Source: Mycolicibacterium vulneris (GTDB lineage Bacteria > Actinomycetota > Actinomycetes > Mycobacteriales > Mycobacteriaceae). Taken from it: 64,000 nt of DNA. The notes beneath the pieces were generated by a model. The model was not told the DNA's origin. It ran no database searches and worked only from the letters and a program-made list of their open reading frames with translations. Position 1 is the first letter of the stretch. Each line of letters starts with the position of its first letter. The stretch spans positions 102,613-166,612 of the forward strand of contig NZ_NCXM01000013.1 in the NCBI RefSeq assembly GCF_002104765.1, written 5' to 3'. The position numbers were made by a program, and so were the translations under genes. This document shows positions 25,603 through 33,191 of this stretch, piece by piece.

Positions 25603-26147
25603 AGGAACACCGCCAGGTTCTGCATCCGTAGCACCGACTCGTCGGCGATGATCGTGCGGCGGGCCAGCTTCCAGCGATCATCGCAGCGGCGCAACACGTC
25701 CTGGCGCCCGCACGACATCAGGGCGCTGTCGTTGACGTCGCCCCTGCTGCGGAACAGCAGTTCGGCCGATTCGACCACCAGGTGGACTGTGTCTTCTGGG
25801 TCGTCGGGCTCAAAGGTGCGCACGTTGGTGATGAAATGCCGCAGCCGCGACGGCGGGTCCTCGGCCCACACGTGCTCGGTGCCCATCCGCGCGACCCGCT
25901 GGCTCAACGAGTACTTGTCCTCGTCGAAATGGTCCATGCCGGGCCCCCTTTCCGGCGACGTGTCGAACCCGGCGCCGCGCGCGGTCGTGACGCGCACCGG
26001 CATGGTGTAACGCACGTCGTCGGTCAGCGTGTCCAGCCACGCCTCATACTGCTGGGCGTCGAGCAGGTACGCCTCGTCCACCAGGAACTGATGCGCCTGG
26101 AGGTGACGAGTGTCGCTAAAAGGCAGGCACCGCAACGGCTTCCTCAT
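25599..26147 (-). CDS. Aromatic-ring-hydroxylating dioxygenase, beta subunit
   Basis: A 182-residue protein of the NTF2-like fold that forms the beta subunits of alpha3beta3 Rieske dioxygenases. Typical segments are FLVDEAYLLDAQQYEAWLDTLTDDVRYTMPVRV, SRLRHFITNVRT and WKLARRTIIADESVLRMQNLAVFL, which ends like BphA2/PhtAb. It has no catalytic metal and stabilises the alpha trimer. The ATG at 26147 overlaps the alpha stop by 4 bp. The frame is open far upstream, antisense-like within the alpha gene, and that part is not coding. Confidence 0.9.
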   Translation of the reverse strand: MRKPLRCLPFSDTRHLQAHQFLVDEAYLLDAQQYEAWLDTLTDDVRYTMPVRVTTARGAGFDTSPERGPGMDHFDEDKYSLSQRVARMGTEHVWAEDPPSRLRHFITNVRTFEPDDPEDTVHLVVESAELLFRSRGDVNDSALMSCGRQDVLRRCDDRWKLARRTIIADESVLRMQNLAVFL

Positions 26148-27490
26148 GCGGGCACCCCTTGCAGGTAGTCGGCCCACATGTTCAGCAGCGCCCGCTGGTT
26201 GTGCTCGTTGTAGCCGACCTGCGCGCGTCCGGGGCCGTGGAAAGCGCTGGGGGACAACGCCTCGATGACCGGACGGTCGTCGGCGAGCAGGCCCATCCGG
26301 CTGTTCAGCAGCAGCCGTCGCGCCATGGAACCGGCCGCGGTGGTGGTCAGCGATACCCAGTTCTCCACGTCGTCTTGTTCGAACATGCCGGTCGACCCGA
26401 AGCACATCAGATAGGCCTTGTACGAGTCTTGTTTGTACTGCGCGGGGGCGGCGGAGTCCACTGCGAACCAGGAGCACACCTCGGTCTCGTTCTCGCTGAT
26501 CGGCTGCCACAACCGGATCGAGATGAACGGCAGCACCTGGTCTTCGCCGTCGTGCACCTTGGGCCAGTTGTGCACCAAGCTGAGGTTCGGAAAGCACGTC
26601 GCGGCCGAGATCATGAACCCGTCCTCGCCGACCACCCGTTGCTGTTGGGGCGTCCACACGTCTTTGATCCGGCCGATCATGTCGTCGGGGTAGCCGACGT
26701 AGCGCATCCGCTCCTCGAAACCGCCGGGCGGAAGTTTGTAGGTGGTCCCACCGCCGCGATGCGCCCAATAGGTGGCACCGTCCTTGCGTTTCTGGGCTTT
26801 CGGCTCGCGGAACAGCCCGATGTCGACGATCGACGCATGGGTGTGCGGGGTGTGGTACATGTCGCCGGCGAAGTTCTCCGCGCCGATCTTCCAGTTCGCC
26901 TTGATCCGCCAGCGTTGCGGCCCCCGCACCTGGACACCGCCGGCGCTTTGTTTGGTGTAGTAGTCCAGATAGAACTTGAAGTCGCCCAGGAACTCTTCCA
27001 GCGGTTCGGCTTTCGGATCCAGGCTGATGAACAGCAGGCCGTTATAGCTCGCGAAATTCGGTGCGGGCAAAAGGGTTTGGTCCTTGGCGAATCCCTCGTC
27101 GCCGCCGTAGGCCTCCCGGTGAAACGGCAATCCGGTGAGCCGGCCGTCGTTGCGGTAGGTCCAGCCGTGATAGGGGCAGCGGAAGTTGGAGGCGTTGCCC
27201 ATCTCCGCGCGGCAGACCTGCATTCCCCGATGCAGGCACATATTGAACAGAGCCCGCACGGTGCCCTGCGAATCGCGGGTGATGATGAACGAATCGTCGA
27301 GCACGCGGCGCACCACGTAGTCGCCGTCCTGGCCGATCTCGGACTCGTGTCCCACGAACGTCCACGCCCGGCTGAACAGCCGCTGCTTCTCCAGCGCGAA
27401 CAGTTCCCGGTCGTTGTAGATGTGGGCGGGGATCATGCCCCGGCGTACATTCTCGAATACCTCGGCCAATTCGCCGCGCTGGTCTGGCAT
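26144..27490 (-). CDS. Aromatic-ring-hydroxylating (Rieske) dioxygenase, alpha subunit
   Basis: A 448-residue catalytic subunit. The Rieske [2Fe-2S] ligands are Cys85 and His87 (CLHRG) and Cys105 and His108 (CPYHGW). The mononuclear iron site is D-x2-H-x4-H with Asp210, His213 and His218 (GDMYHTPHTH), plus a later Asp in EQDDVENW. With O2 and electrons from NAD(P)H it would cis-dihydroxylate an aromatic acid. The first gene of a five-gene operon, it has AGAGGGG before the ATG and palindromes upstream. No ferredoxin or reductase gene is present nearby, so electrons must come from elsewhere. A phthalate-type substrate is inferred from downstream genes. Confidence 0.92.
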   Translation of the reverse strand: MPDQRGELAEVFENVRRGMIPAHIYNDRELFALEKQRLFSRAWTFVGHESEIGQDGDYVVRRVLDDSFIITRDSQGTVRALFNMCLHRGMQVCRAEMGNASNFRCPYHGWTYRNDGRLTGLPFHREAYGGDEGFAKDQTLLPAPNFASYNGLLFISLDPKAEPLEEFLGDFKFYLDYYTKQSAGGVQVRGPQRWRIKANWKIGAENFAGDMYHTPHTHASIVDIGLFREPKAQKRKDGATYWAHRGGGTTYKLPPGGFEERMRYVGYPDDMIGRIKDVWTPQQQRVVGEDGFMISAATCFPNLSLVHNWPKVHDGEDQVLPFISIRLWQPISENETEVCSWFAVDSAAPAQYKQDSYKAYLMCFGSTGMFEQDDVENWVSLTTTAAGSMARRLLLNSRMGLLADDRPVIEALSPSAFHGPGRAQVGYNEHNQRALLNMWADYLQGVPA

Positions 27491-27814
27491 GGCCCCTCTG
27501 CGATTTCTCTGTCTTACAGAACTACTCTCCGCTAAGTAGAATCTCGCAATCTTTGGCGCCGGTCAATCACCTGGCAGCCGCACCACCAGGTTCCTACAAG
27601 AATGCTTGGTGTTAATTCGCAGGTTGCACGCAATTGAAAGGCGGAAGCCCGCGGTTACGGTGGGTCACGACAGCCGTTCGCCGCATGTGTGCGGCTCGGC
27701 CACCTACAAGATGCGCACCAAGGGGCGAGCGGCGCTGGTGCGCTCTCTCTGACCCGACGACACCGCCGGCTTTGTGCGGGATTCGGTGGGCCACCGAGAG
27801 TAGCCTCACGGCAC
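27491..27814. other. Divergent intergenic region between dioxygenase operon and pcaHGB
   Basis: About 320 bases holding the promoters of both operons. Apart from the palindromes next to the dioxygenase gene I see no gene. A plus-strand frame here lacks family features and a ribosome-binding site. Confidence 0.55.
27508..27539. promoter_or_regulatory. Inverted repeats upstream of dioxygenase operon
   Basis: TCTGT-CTT-ACAGA lies at 27508-27520 and CTACT-N8-AGTAG at 27522-27539, within 50 bases before the alpha-subunit start. They are candidate operator sites for the IclR regulator. No experimental consensus was available for comparison. Confidence 0.4.
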
Positions 27815-28585
27815 ATGAACCCCGAGTGTGTGGCTTCTCAGGGTGACATCACGGCGGAGATCGCCCGCATCGCAGCGCAATACCAGGGCGGCGGGGGAGT
27901 CGGGCGCGTGGAGCAGCCGCGGCTCGACTATCCGCCGTACCGCAGCACGATCCTGCGCCATCCGAAGCAACCGCTGGTCGTCGTCGATCCCGAGGGCGTC
28001 GAACGCTGGGCGCCGTGTTTCGGCCACCAGGACGTCGATCCGCTCGACGCCGACCTGACGGCCGGTCATCCGGGCGAGCCGATCGGGGAGCGCGTCGTGG
28101 TGACCGGGCGCGTCCTCGACGGATCCGGCCGGCCGGTGGCGGGCCAGCTGGTGGAGATCTGGCAAGCCAACGCCGGCGGGCGTTACCGCCACCAGCGCGA
28201 CCAGCACCCCGCGCCGCTGGACCCGAACTTCACCGGCGCGGGCCGCTGTCTGACCGGGCCGGACGGCACCTACCGCTTCCTGACCGTCAAGCCTGGCCCC
28301 TACCCGTGGCGCAACCACCACAATGCGTGGCGCCCGGCGCACATCCATTTCTCGGTATTCGGAACGGCTTTCGCCCAGCGCCTGGTCACCCAGATGTACT
28401 TCCCGGGTGACCCGATGTTCGAGCTGGACCCGATCTTCCAGTCGATCCTCGATCCCGCCGCGCGGCAACGGCTGATCGCCCACTACGACCACGACGTCAC
28501 CGAGCCGGAGTACGCGACCGGCTACCGGTGGGACATCGTGTTGGCAGGTGGCACACGAACCCCGACCGAGGCCGAGCATGACTGA
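27815..28585 (+). CDS. pcaH: Protocatechuate 3,4-dioxygenase, beta subunit
   Basis: A 256-residue intradiol dioxygenase subunit that carries the non-heme Fe(III). It has the N-terminal beta-subunit extension (DYPPYRSTILRHPKQPL) and VTGRVLDGSGRPVAGQLVEIWQANAGGRYRH. The iron ligands fit Tyr in GGRY, Tyr in KPGPYPW, and two His in RPAHIHFSVFG. With PcaG it opens protocatechuate to 3-carboxy-cis,cis-muconate. The ATG at 27815 lies upstream of all conserved parts. The stop overlaps the pcaG start by 8 bp, so the subunits are co-translated. Probably induced through the neighbouring IclR protein. Confidence 0.92.
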   Translation: MNPECVASQGDITAEIARIAAQYQGGGGVGRVEQPRLDYPPYRSTILRHPKQPLVVVDPEGVERWAPCFGHQDVDPLDADLTAGHPGEPIGERVVVTGRVLDGSGRPVAGQLVEIWQANAGGRYRHQRDQHPAPLDPNFTGAGRCLTGPDGTYRFLTVKPGPYPWRNHHNAWRPAHIHFSVFGTAFAQRLVTQMYFPGDPMFELDPIFQSILDPAARQRLIAHYDHDVTEPEYATGYRWDIVLAGGTRTPTEAEHD

Positions 28586-29201
28586 ATCAGCCTGCACGCC
28601 AGGGCAAACCGTCGGCCCCTTCCTCGACCTGGGGTTGCCGTATCCCGGTGACAACCTGCTGGTCGACGGCGGCCATCCGCAGGCCATCCGGCTGCACGGG
28701 GCGGTGTACGACGGGGCCGGCGCCCCCGTTCCGGACGCACTGGTGGAGCTGTGGCAACCCGACGGTGCGGGACGCGTTCCGCGGCAAGCCGGTTCGCTGT
28801 GCCGCGACCACACGGTGTCGATCGCAAGCGCGGCGCAAGCGCCGGGCGCAGCGGGGCGGCACCATAAGGCGACGCCGTTCACCGGTTGGGGGCGCTGCGC
28901 GACCGACGCCGACGGCAGCTACTCCTTCACCACCCTGGCGCCCGGATCTGCGACCACCGGCCGTCCGCCGTTCTTCGCGCTCACCGTGTTCGCCCGGGGG
29001 CTGCTGAACCGGCTGTTCACCCGCGCCTATCTGCCCGGCGCCGAGCCGCACGCCGATCCACTGCTGGCGGCCGTCGCCGCCGCGCGCCGGTCCACATTGT
29101 TCTGTGTCGCCGAAAACAACGGCACCGCTTATCGTTTCGACATCCACCTGCAGGGCGCGGCCGAGACCGTGTTCCTCGCATACTCCGAAGGTGCGCGATG
29201 A
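28578..29201 (+). CDS. pcaG: Protocatechuate 3,4-dioxygenase, alpha subunit
   Basis: The 207-residue partner of PcaH. It opens with the alpha-subunit signature TPGQTVGPFLDLGLPYPG and contains the intradiol repeat LHGAVYDGAGAPVPDALVELWQPDGAG and GWGRCATDADGSYSFTTLAPG. As usual for alpha subunits it lacks the iron-binding Tyr/His set and contributes to the active-site wall. Its start overlaps pcaH and its stop overlaps pcaB (ATGA), which makes three genes one translational unit. Confidence 0.92.
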   Translation: MTESACTPGQTVGPFLDLGLPYPGDNLLVDGGHPQAIRLHGAVYDGAGAPVPDALVELWQPDGAGRVPRQAGSLCRDHTVSIASAAQAPGAAGRHHKATPFTGWGRCATDADGSYSFTTLAPGSATTGRPPFFALTVFARGLLNRLFTRAYLPGAEPHADPLLAAVAAARRSTLFCVAENNGTAYRFDIHLQGAAETVFLAYSEGAR

Positions 29202-30424
29202 GCAACCTCTTGTGGCCCGGAGACCATCGCGCCGGGAAGCACATGACCGATGAGGCGCTGCTGGGATCGATGATCGCGGCGGAATGCGCGTGGCTGGACG
29301 CGCTGGCTGCCGCCGGTCTCGCACCCGCCGAGTGCGCCGAAGCGGACCTGTGGGGTCTGGTCACCCACACCGACTATGAGTCGCTCGCGGTTGCCGCCGA
29401 GGACGGCGGCAACCCGGTCATCCCCCTGGTCAAGCTGTTGCGGCAGCGGGCCGAACCGGGCATCGCGCCCTGGATCCACCGCGGCCTCACCAGCCAGGAC
29501 ATCCTGGACACGAGCCTGATGCTGGCCGTGCGCGGAGTCGCCGACGACCTGACAACCCAGCTGAGACAGCAGATTTCCACACTGACCGAGCTCACTACCG
29601 GGCACCGGGGTACGCCGATGCTGGCCCGCACCCTCACCCAGCACGCGGCGCCCACCACCTTCGGTGTCAAGGCCGCGGGCTGGCTGGCCGGGATCGTCGA
29701 CGCGTTCGAGCGAATGACCGCGCTGACCACGCCGATGCAAACCGGCGGCGCCGCAGGCACGTTGGCAGCAACGACGGAACTCGCCGCATTGCTCACCGGC
29801 GCGGATGACCCGGCCGGCATCTCACTGCAGCTGATGCGAAGCGCTGCAACCACATTGGGTCTGCAGGACAGGCCCGCGTGGCACACCGCCCGTGCGCCCA
29901 TCACCGCGGCCGCCGACGCCTTCGTCGGCTGCACCGACGCCTGGGGCCACATCGCCTCCGACGTCGTCACCCTGGCCCGTCCGGAGATCGCCGAGCTCGG
30001 CGAGCCGCCAGCCGTCGACCGCGGCGGCTCGTCGTCGATGCCGCACAAGCGAAACCCGGTGCTGTCCATTCTGATCCGCCGTGCGGCCATCGCCGCGCCG
30101 CCGTTGGCCGCGACGCTGCACACGGCGGCGGCGCTGGCCAACGACGAGCGCCCAGACGGGGCGTGGCACGCCGAATGGGACACGCTGCGCACGCTGGCCC
30201 GTCGCACCCTCGTCGCGGGATCCCAGAGCGGCGAGCTGCTCGCCGGGTTGACCGTGCACGCGCAGCGTATGGCTGAAAACCTCGATGCTGCAGACGTTTC
30301 CGGAGAGCAGCGGGCGATCGCCGAGCTGGTGGGCAAGAAGCCGTCGCCGACGTACTTCGGTGCCGCCGACCGGTTGATCGACGAGAGCCTAGGCCGTGCG
30401 GCGCGGGTGCTCGGTCAGCGCTGA
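29198..30424 (+). CDS. pcaB: 3-carboxy-cis,cis-muconate cycloisomerase
   Basis: A 408-residue member of the fumarase/aspartase superfamily, shown by GSSSMPHKRNPVLS near residue 285 (family signature with catalytic Ser) and GLTSQDILDTSLMLAVRG. It lactonises 3-carboxymuconate to 4-carboxymuconolactone, the step after PcaHG. Later enzymes of the beta-ketoadipate branch (PcaC/D/L, I, J, F) are not in the window and must lie elsewhere. The 3' end overlaps the convergent EthR-like relic by about 10 bases. Confidence 0.9.
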   Translation: MSNLLWPGDHRAGKHMTDEALLGSMIAAECAWLDALAAAGLAPAECAEADLWGLVTHTDYESLAVAAEDGGNPVIPLVKLLRQRAEPGIAPWIHRGLTSQDILDTSLMLAVRGVADDLTTQLRQQISTLTELTTGHRGTPMLARTLTQHAAPTTFGVKAAGWLAGIVDAFERMTALTTPMQTGGAAGTLAATTELAALLTGADDPAGISLQLMRSAATTLGLQDRPAWHTARAPITAAADAFVGCTDAWGHIASDVVTLARPEIAELGEPPAVDRGGSSSMPHKRNPVLSILIRRAAIAAPPLAATLHTAAALANDERPDGAWHAEWDTLRTLARRTLVAGSQSGELLAGLTVHAQRMAENLDAADVSGEQRAIAELVGKKPSPTYFGAADRLIDESLGRAARVLGQR

Positions 30425-30799
30425 TAGATGCTGGCCAGCCAGATGTGCAGCAGCGTGTCGATCACCCGGTCTTCGGGGATCGCCTGATCCTCGGCGGTGA
30501 ACGTCGCGGCCATCATCCGCTCGCTCAGCATGTTGAGCGTGGTCCAGCAGCGACAGCAGCACCGCGTTCTTCGACCGGAAATAGAAGTAGAAGGTGGGCC
30601 GCGGTATCCCGGCGCCCTTTGCTAGGTCGTCGACGGAAAAGTCGGCCGGCGGCTTTTCCCGCAGCAGCCGCTCGGCGGTGGCGAGTATCACCTGCTCGCG
30701 GTCGTCACTGGGGTAGGGCGATGCCCGTCGGCCCCTCGAGGCCTGCGGATACTTCGTTTGTGTCGGGAGGTCGGACACGCCCGTTACTGTTGGGCACAT
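30415..30799 (-). pseudogene. EthR-like TetR regulator with large internal deletion
   Basis: The 5' part encodes an EthR-type HTH (REQVILATAERLLREKPPAD, then DDLAKGAGIPRPTFYFYFRS and LLSLLD). The frame then shifts at about 30541-30545. From there the other frame reads TTLNMLSERMMAATFTAEDQ and ends in DTLLHIWLASIYQR, which matches the last helices of EthR. Roughly 90-100 residues of the ligand-binding core are missing, and the junction is out of frame, so no working repressor can be made. EthR represses the monooxygenase ethA in M. tuberculosis; no ethA is present here. Confidence 0.8.
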
Positions 30800-30808
30800 C
30801 GATATACG

Positions 30809-30846
30809 TCGACAAAACTGTCGATGAAAACCAGCAATAATGTCGA
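30809..30846. promoter_or_regulatory. TGTCGA repeats upstream of EthR-like relic
   Basis: TCGACA-AAAC-TGTCGA is a perfect inverted repeat at 30809-30824, and a further TGTCGA stands at 30841-30846. TGTCGA elements recur in the known ethA-ethR operator, so this looks like the autoregulatory site left behind by the decayed regulator. Confidence 0.5.
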
Positions 30847-30879
30847 TTAAGAACGGCGATTTGCTGGACGACGACTTGA

Positions 30880-31143
30880 CTAGTCGGCCACCGCGATCTC
30901 GATGGACAGGCACTCGCTGAGCGCGTGTGCGGCCGCCCAGTCGCCGCCACAGACGGCGCGCTCGAGTTCGTCGACCAACGGGCTGTCGGCTCCCAGGTCG
31001 GCCAGCCACGCCGCAACCGTTGCCGTGATCTGGTGTGCGGGCACGCGAGCGACGTGTCCTTTGTGGAGGCGGTCGGTCAACTGGTAGATCGTGGCCGTCG
31101 GCCTGCGCTGCGGCCAATGAACTGTCCACTTCGGTGAATTCAT
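30880..31143 (-). CDS. Hypothetical protein (87 aa)
   Basis: A small protein starting MNSPKWTVHWPQRRPTATIY with helical segments (QITATVAAWLADLGADSPLVDELERAV, DWAAAHALSECLSIEIAVAD). A strong ribosome-binding site GGGGAGGGG precedes the ATG at 31143, which supports expression. No domain is recognised and there is no membrane segment. The nearest genes in the same direction are small hypotheticals, so the context is uninformative. Confidence 0.6.
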   Translation of the reverse strand: MNSPKWTVHWPQRRPTATIYQLTDRLHKGHVARVPAHQITATVAAWLADLGADSPLVDELERAVCGGDWAAAHALSECLSIEIAVAD

Positions 31144-31291
31144 CGTCCCCTCCCCGCTAGCGTCAACGCCTCGTCCGGCCCCGGAGGTGCTTCGCGCTCT
31201 AGGTCACAATAGTACGTCTGTACCAATGCGGTGGTCGGTATTTTCGCCGTGCAAAATCCGGTTTTTTTCAGGTTTTTGGTCACCGGATCGC

Positions 31292-31543
31292 CTACCTGGA
31301 AGATGTCGGGCCGATCAGTGCCGCGCCGGCGTGGCGCGGCCGGGCCATGATGCGTTCGAGGACGTCGTGCGACAGGTCGCCGTCGTTGGCGACCCGGGCG
31401 AGACCGCGCCGCCGCAGGAACATATCGAGCCGTCGATCCGGTGACCAATCGGCGTAGATGGACCCGAGGTAGTGCGACTGCAGAAAATCCGACGCCAACG
31501 CATCGAGGTCGGAGTCCGTCAACAACGGTGGGATAACACCCAT
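31292..31543 (-). CDS. Hypothetical protein (83 aa)
   Basis: The peptide begins MGVIPPLLTDSDLDALASDF and continues as a helical protein (YLGSIYADWSPDRRLDMFLRRRGLARVAND). An AAAGGAGC ribosome-binding site nine bases before the ATG at 31543 gives good support for this start. No family is recognised. It and the 87-residue gene downstream lie in the same direction 150 bases apart and may share a transcript. Confidence 0.6.
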   Translation of the reverse strand: MGVIPPLLTDSDLDALASDFLQSHYLGSIYADWSPDRRLDMFLRRRGLARVANDGDLSHDVLERIMARPRHAGAALIGPTSSR

Positions 31544-31687
31544 AACCGGCAAGCTCCTTTGTTCTCCCGCAACTGCCGCAGCCAAGTTTTGTCAGGCGAC
31601 GTAACTAAACCATCACGCAGAGATTGCGGAACCGGCCCAAAGTAGGCATTGGTCGCAAAGGCGAAGGTCGAAGCGCTGCAGCGATTG

Positions 31688-32527
31688 TCAGGCGGTGTCC
31701 GCCGGCGCCGGTTTGTGGGCGATTATGGCGACGGCGGCCAGCTGCTTGCGATGTTTGTGAAACGTGCGGCGCATGGTCAGGACCCGCTTGCGCGCATCGC
31801 GGTGCACGAGCACGTTCCTGGTGAACCGCAGCGCACCGAAGAGCCCCTCGTCGGACACCAGCCGGCGCGGCTGCAGCAGCGCCATGGGCGCGGTCGCGAC
31901 CTGATCGACCACCAATCCGTGCTCGGCGAGCAATTTCGACCACTCCGCGACCGTCAACGGGCGCGCGTTCACCTTGATCGCCCGCGCGAGCGCCTGCCGG
32001 ATGTCGGTCTTGATGTCCTCCTGCACGTTGTCCGGGCTGAGGGCGAGTTCGTGGATGGCGTAGCGACCGCCCGGCCGCAGCACCCGCGCCGCCTCGGCGA
32101 CGATGGCCCCCTTGGCCGCGTCGCCCTGCATGCTCAGCATCGCCTCTCCGATGACGACATCGCTGCTCGCGTCCGGCAATCCGGTGGCGGCCGCGTCCGC
32201 GACCCGGACGGCCGCGTTTTGCGCACCCAGATCGCTGAGCACGCCGCGCACCAGGTTGGCCGCGTCCGGGTCGCCCTCGGCGCCGACGTACGACCGCGGC
32301 CCCTGGTGCACGATCTCCGTGGCGGTGCGGCCCAGGCCGGGTGCCAGCTCGACGACGTCGGCGCCGCTCAGCTTCGCGTGCGACAGCAGGGTGCGGGTCA
32401 GCTCGACACCGCCGGGGCGCAGCACGCGCTTGCCGAGCCGTGCCAGCAGCCAATGGCCGGCGACCGCGTCGTCGGCGCGGCTCGAGGACGGTAGCGGAAG
32501 TTCGGAACCTGCTCGTTGTCCCGGCAT
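31688..32527 (-). CDS. Class I SAM-dependent methyltransferase
   Basis: A 279-residue methyltransferase with motif I ADVVELAPGLGRTA, the acidic residue at the end of strand 2 (VGAEGDPDA), VADAAATGLPDASSDVVIGEAML (motif for the adenine pocket) and VLRPGGRYAIHEL. The remaining C-terminal half is basic and unlike common families (KRVLTMRRTFHKHRKQLAAVA). The substrate is unknown. Its ATG overlaps the stop of the upstream DUF2249 gene by one base (TGATG), so translation is coupled. Confidence 0.85.
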   Translation of the reverse strand: MPGQRAGSELPLPSSSRADDAVAGHWLLARLGKRVLRPGGVELTRTLLSHAKLSGADVVELAPGLGRTATEIVHQGPRSYVGAEGDPDAANLVRGVLSDLGAQNAAVRVADAAATGLPDASSDVVIGEAMLSMQGDAAKGAIVAEAARVLRPGGRYAIHELALSPDNVQEDIKTDIRQALARAIKVNARPLTVAEWSKLLAEHGLVVDQVATAPMALLQPRRLVSDEGLFGALRFTRNVLVHRDARKRVLTMRRTFHKHRKQLAAVAIIAHKPAPADTA

Positions 32528-32754
32528 CAGATCTCCTGCCGCGCAGAGCTTTCCAGTGGCTCCAGGGCCAGCTCGAGATGACAGAGCTGGTGGCCCGGAT
32601 AGTCGGCCTCGAATTCGTCGTGCAGGTGCTTGGGGTAGTGGTTGTTGACCAGAACGAACGATTCGCCGACCTGCAGCGCGGCGTAGGTCGTGAAGATGGT
32701 CGGGTGCTTGTCCGGCTCGCGCAGCTGGCGTACGTCAAGTCCGTTGGCGGCCAT
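32527..32754 (-). CDS. DUF2249-domain protein (75 aa)
   Basis: A compact DUF2249 domain: GLDVRQLREPDKHPTIFTTYAALQVGESFVLVNNHYPKHL contains the family's conserved start and the Asn-His-Pro turn. Proteins of this family often accompany hemerythrins, nitrate/NO enzymes or low-oxygen regulons, and their chemistry is not well established. It heads a two-gene operon with the methyltransferase, transcribed away from fdxA. A palindrome lies in the 56-base gap between the divergent starts. Confidence 0.8.
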   Translation of the reverse strand: MAANGLDVRQLREPDKHPTIFTTYAALQVGESFVLVNNHYPKHLHDEFEADYPGHQLCHLELALEPLESSARQEI

Positions 32755-32779
32755 GGGTTCTCCGACATTTGCTCTACTT

Positions 32780-32801
32780 TTTACAAGTATTGTTGTGTAA
32801 A
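32780..32801. promoter_or_regulatory. Palindromic operator in the DUF2249/fdxA divergent gap
   Basis: TTTACA-N10-TGTAAA spans 32780-32801, and a second perfect palindrome ACAA-GTA-TTGT (32783-32793) is nested in it. The element is AT-rich in a GC-rich genome and sits where it could control both divergent operons. The HTH regulator gene downstream of fdxA is the likely binder. Confidence 0.55.
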
Positions 32802-32810
32802 CTCTAGCGC

Positions 32811-33167
32811 ATGACCTACGTGATCGGGAAGCCGTGCATCGATGTGATGGACCGCGCTTGTGTCGACGAATGCCCCGTGGATTGCATTTACGAAGGCGGT
32901 CGGGCGCTCTACATCCATCCCGACGAATGCGTCGATTGCGGCGCATGTGAACCGGTATGTCCGGTGGAAGCGATTTACTACGAAGATGATCTGCCTGAGG
33001 ACCTCAAACCCTACCTGGCCGACAATGAGGCGTTCTTCGCTGAAACGCTGCCGGGTAGCGACGCCCCTCTGGGGTCGCCGGGTGGGGCCGCCAAGGTCGG
33101 GCCGCTCGGCGTCGACACACCTCTGGTGGCGGGCCAGCCCAGTGCCGCCCGTTCGGACGGGGCGTGA
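32811..33167 (+). CDS. fdxA: Seven-iron ferredoxin (FdxA type)
   Basis: A 118-residue ferredoxin with an unusual first cluster site (C-IDVMDRAC-VDEC-PVDC) and a standard CVDCGACEPVCPVE second site, the 3Fe-4S/4Fe-4S arrangement of mycobacterial FdxA/FdxC. The C-terminal LGSPGGAAKVGPLGVDTPLVA matches M. tuberculosis FdxA, a member of the DosR (dormancy) regulon, better than FdxC. It carries electrons to oxygenases or other redox enzymes. The ATG lies ten bases after the palindrome. It is followed by the HTH regulator 24 bases on and is probably cotranscribed with it. Confidence 0.9.
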   Translation: MTYVIGKPCIDVMDRACVDECPVDCIYEGGRALYIHPDECVDCGACEPVCPVEAIYYEDDLPEDLKPYLADNEAFFAETLPGSDAPLGSPGGAAKVGPLGVDTPLVAGQPSAARSDGA

Positions 33168-33191
33168 AGGACTAGAAGTGGGAGGGGCCCT

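Noticed and set aside
26159..27535. Plus-strand open frame of 458 codons
   Set aside because: Antisense of the Rieske alpha gene, whose motifs are complete on the other strand.
27634..27846. Plus-strand frame of 70 codons upstream of pcaH
   Set aside because: Overlaps the pcaH start in another frame and shows no protein features; more likely the leader region.
31140..31448. Minus-strand frame of 102 codons overlapping two small genes
   Set aside because: It conflicts with the better supported gene at 31292-31543 (strong ribosome-binding site) and has no coherent protein features.
32780..32801. Palindrome considered as a DosR box
   Set aside because: It lacks the GGGAC/GTCCC core of the DosR consensus.
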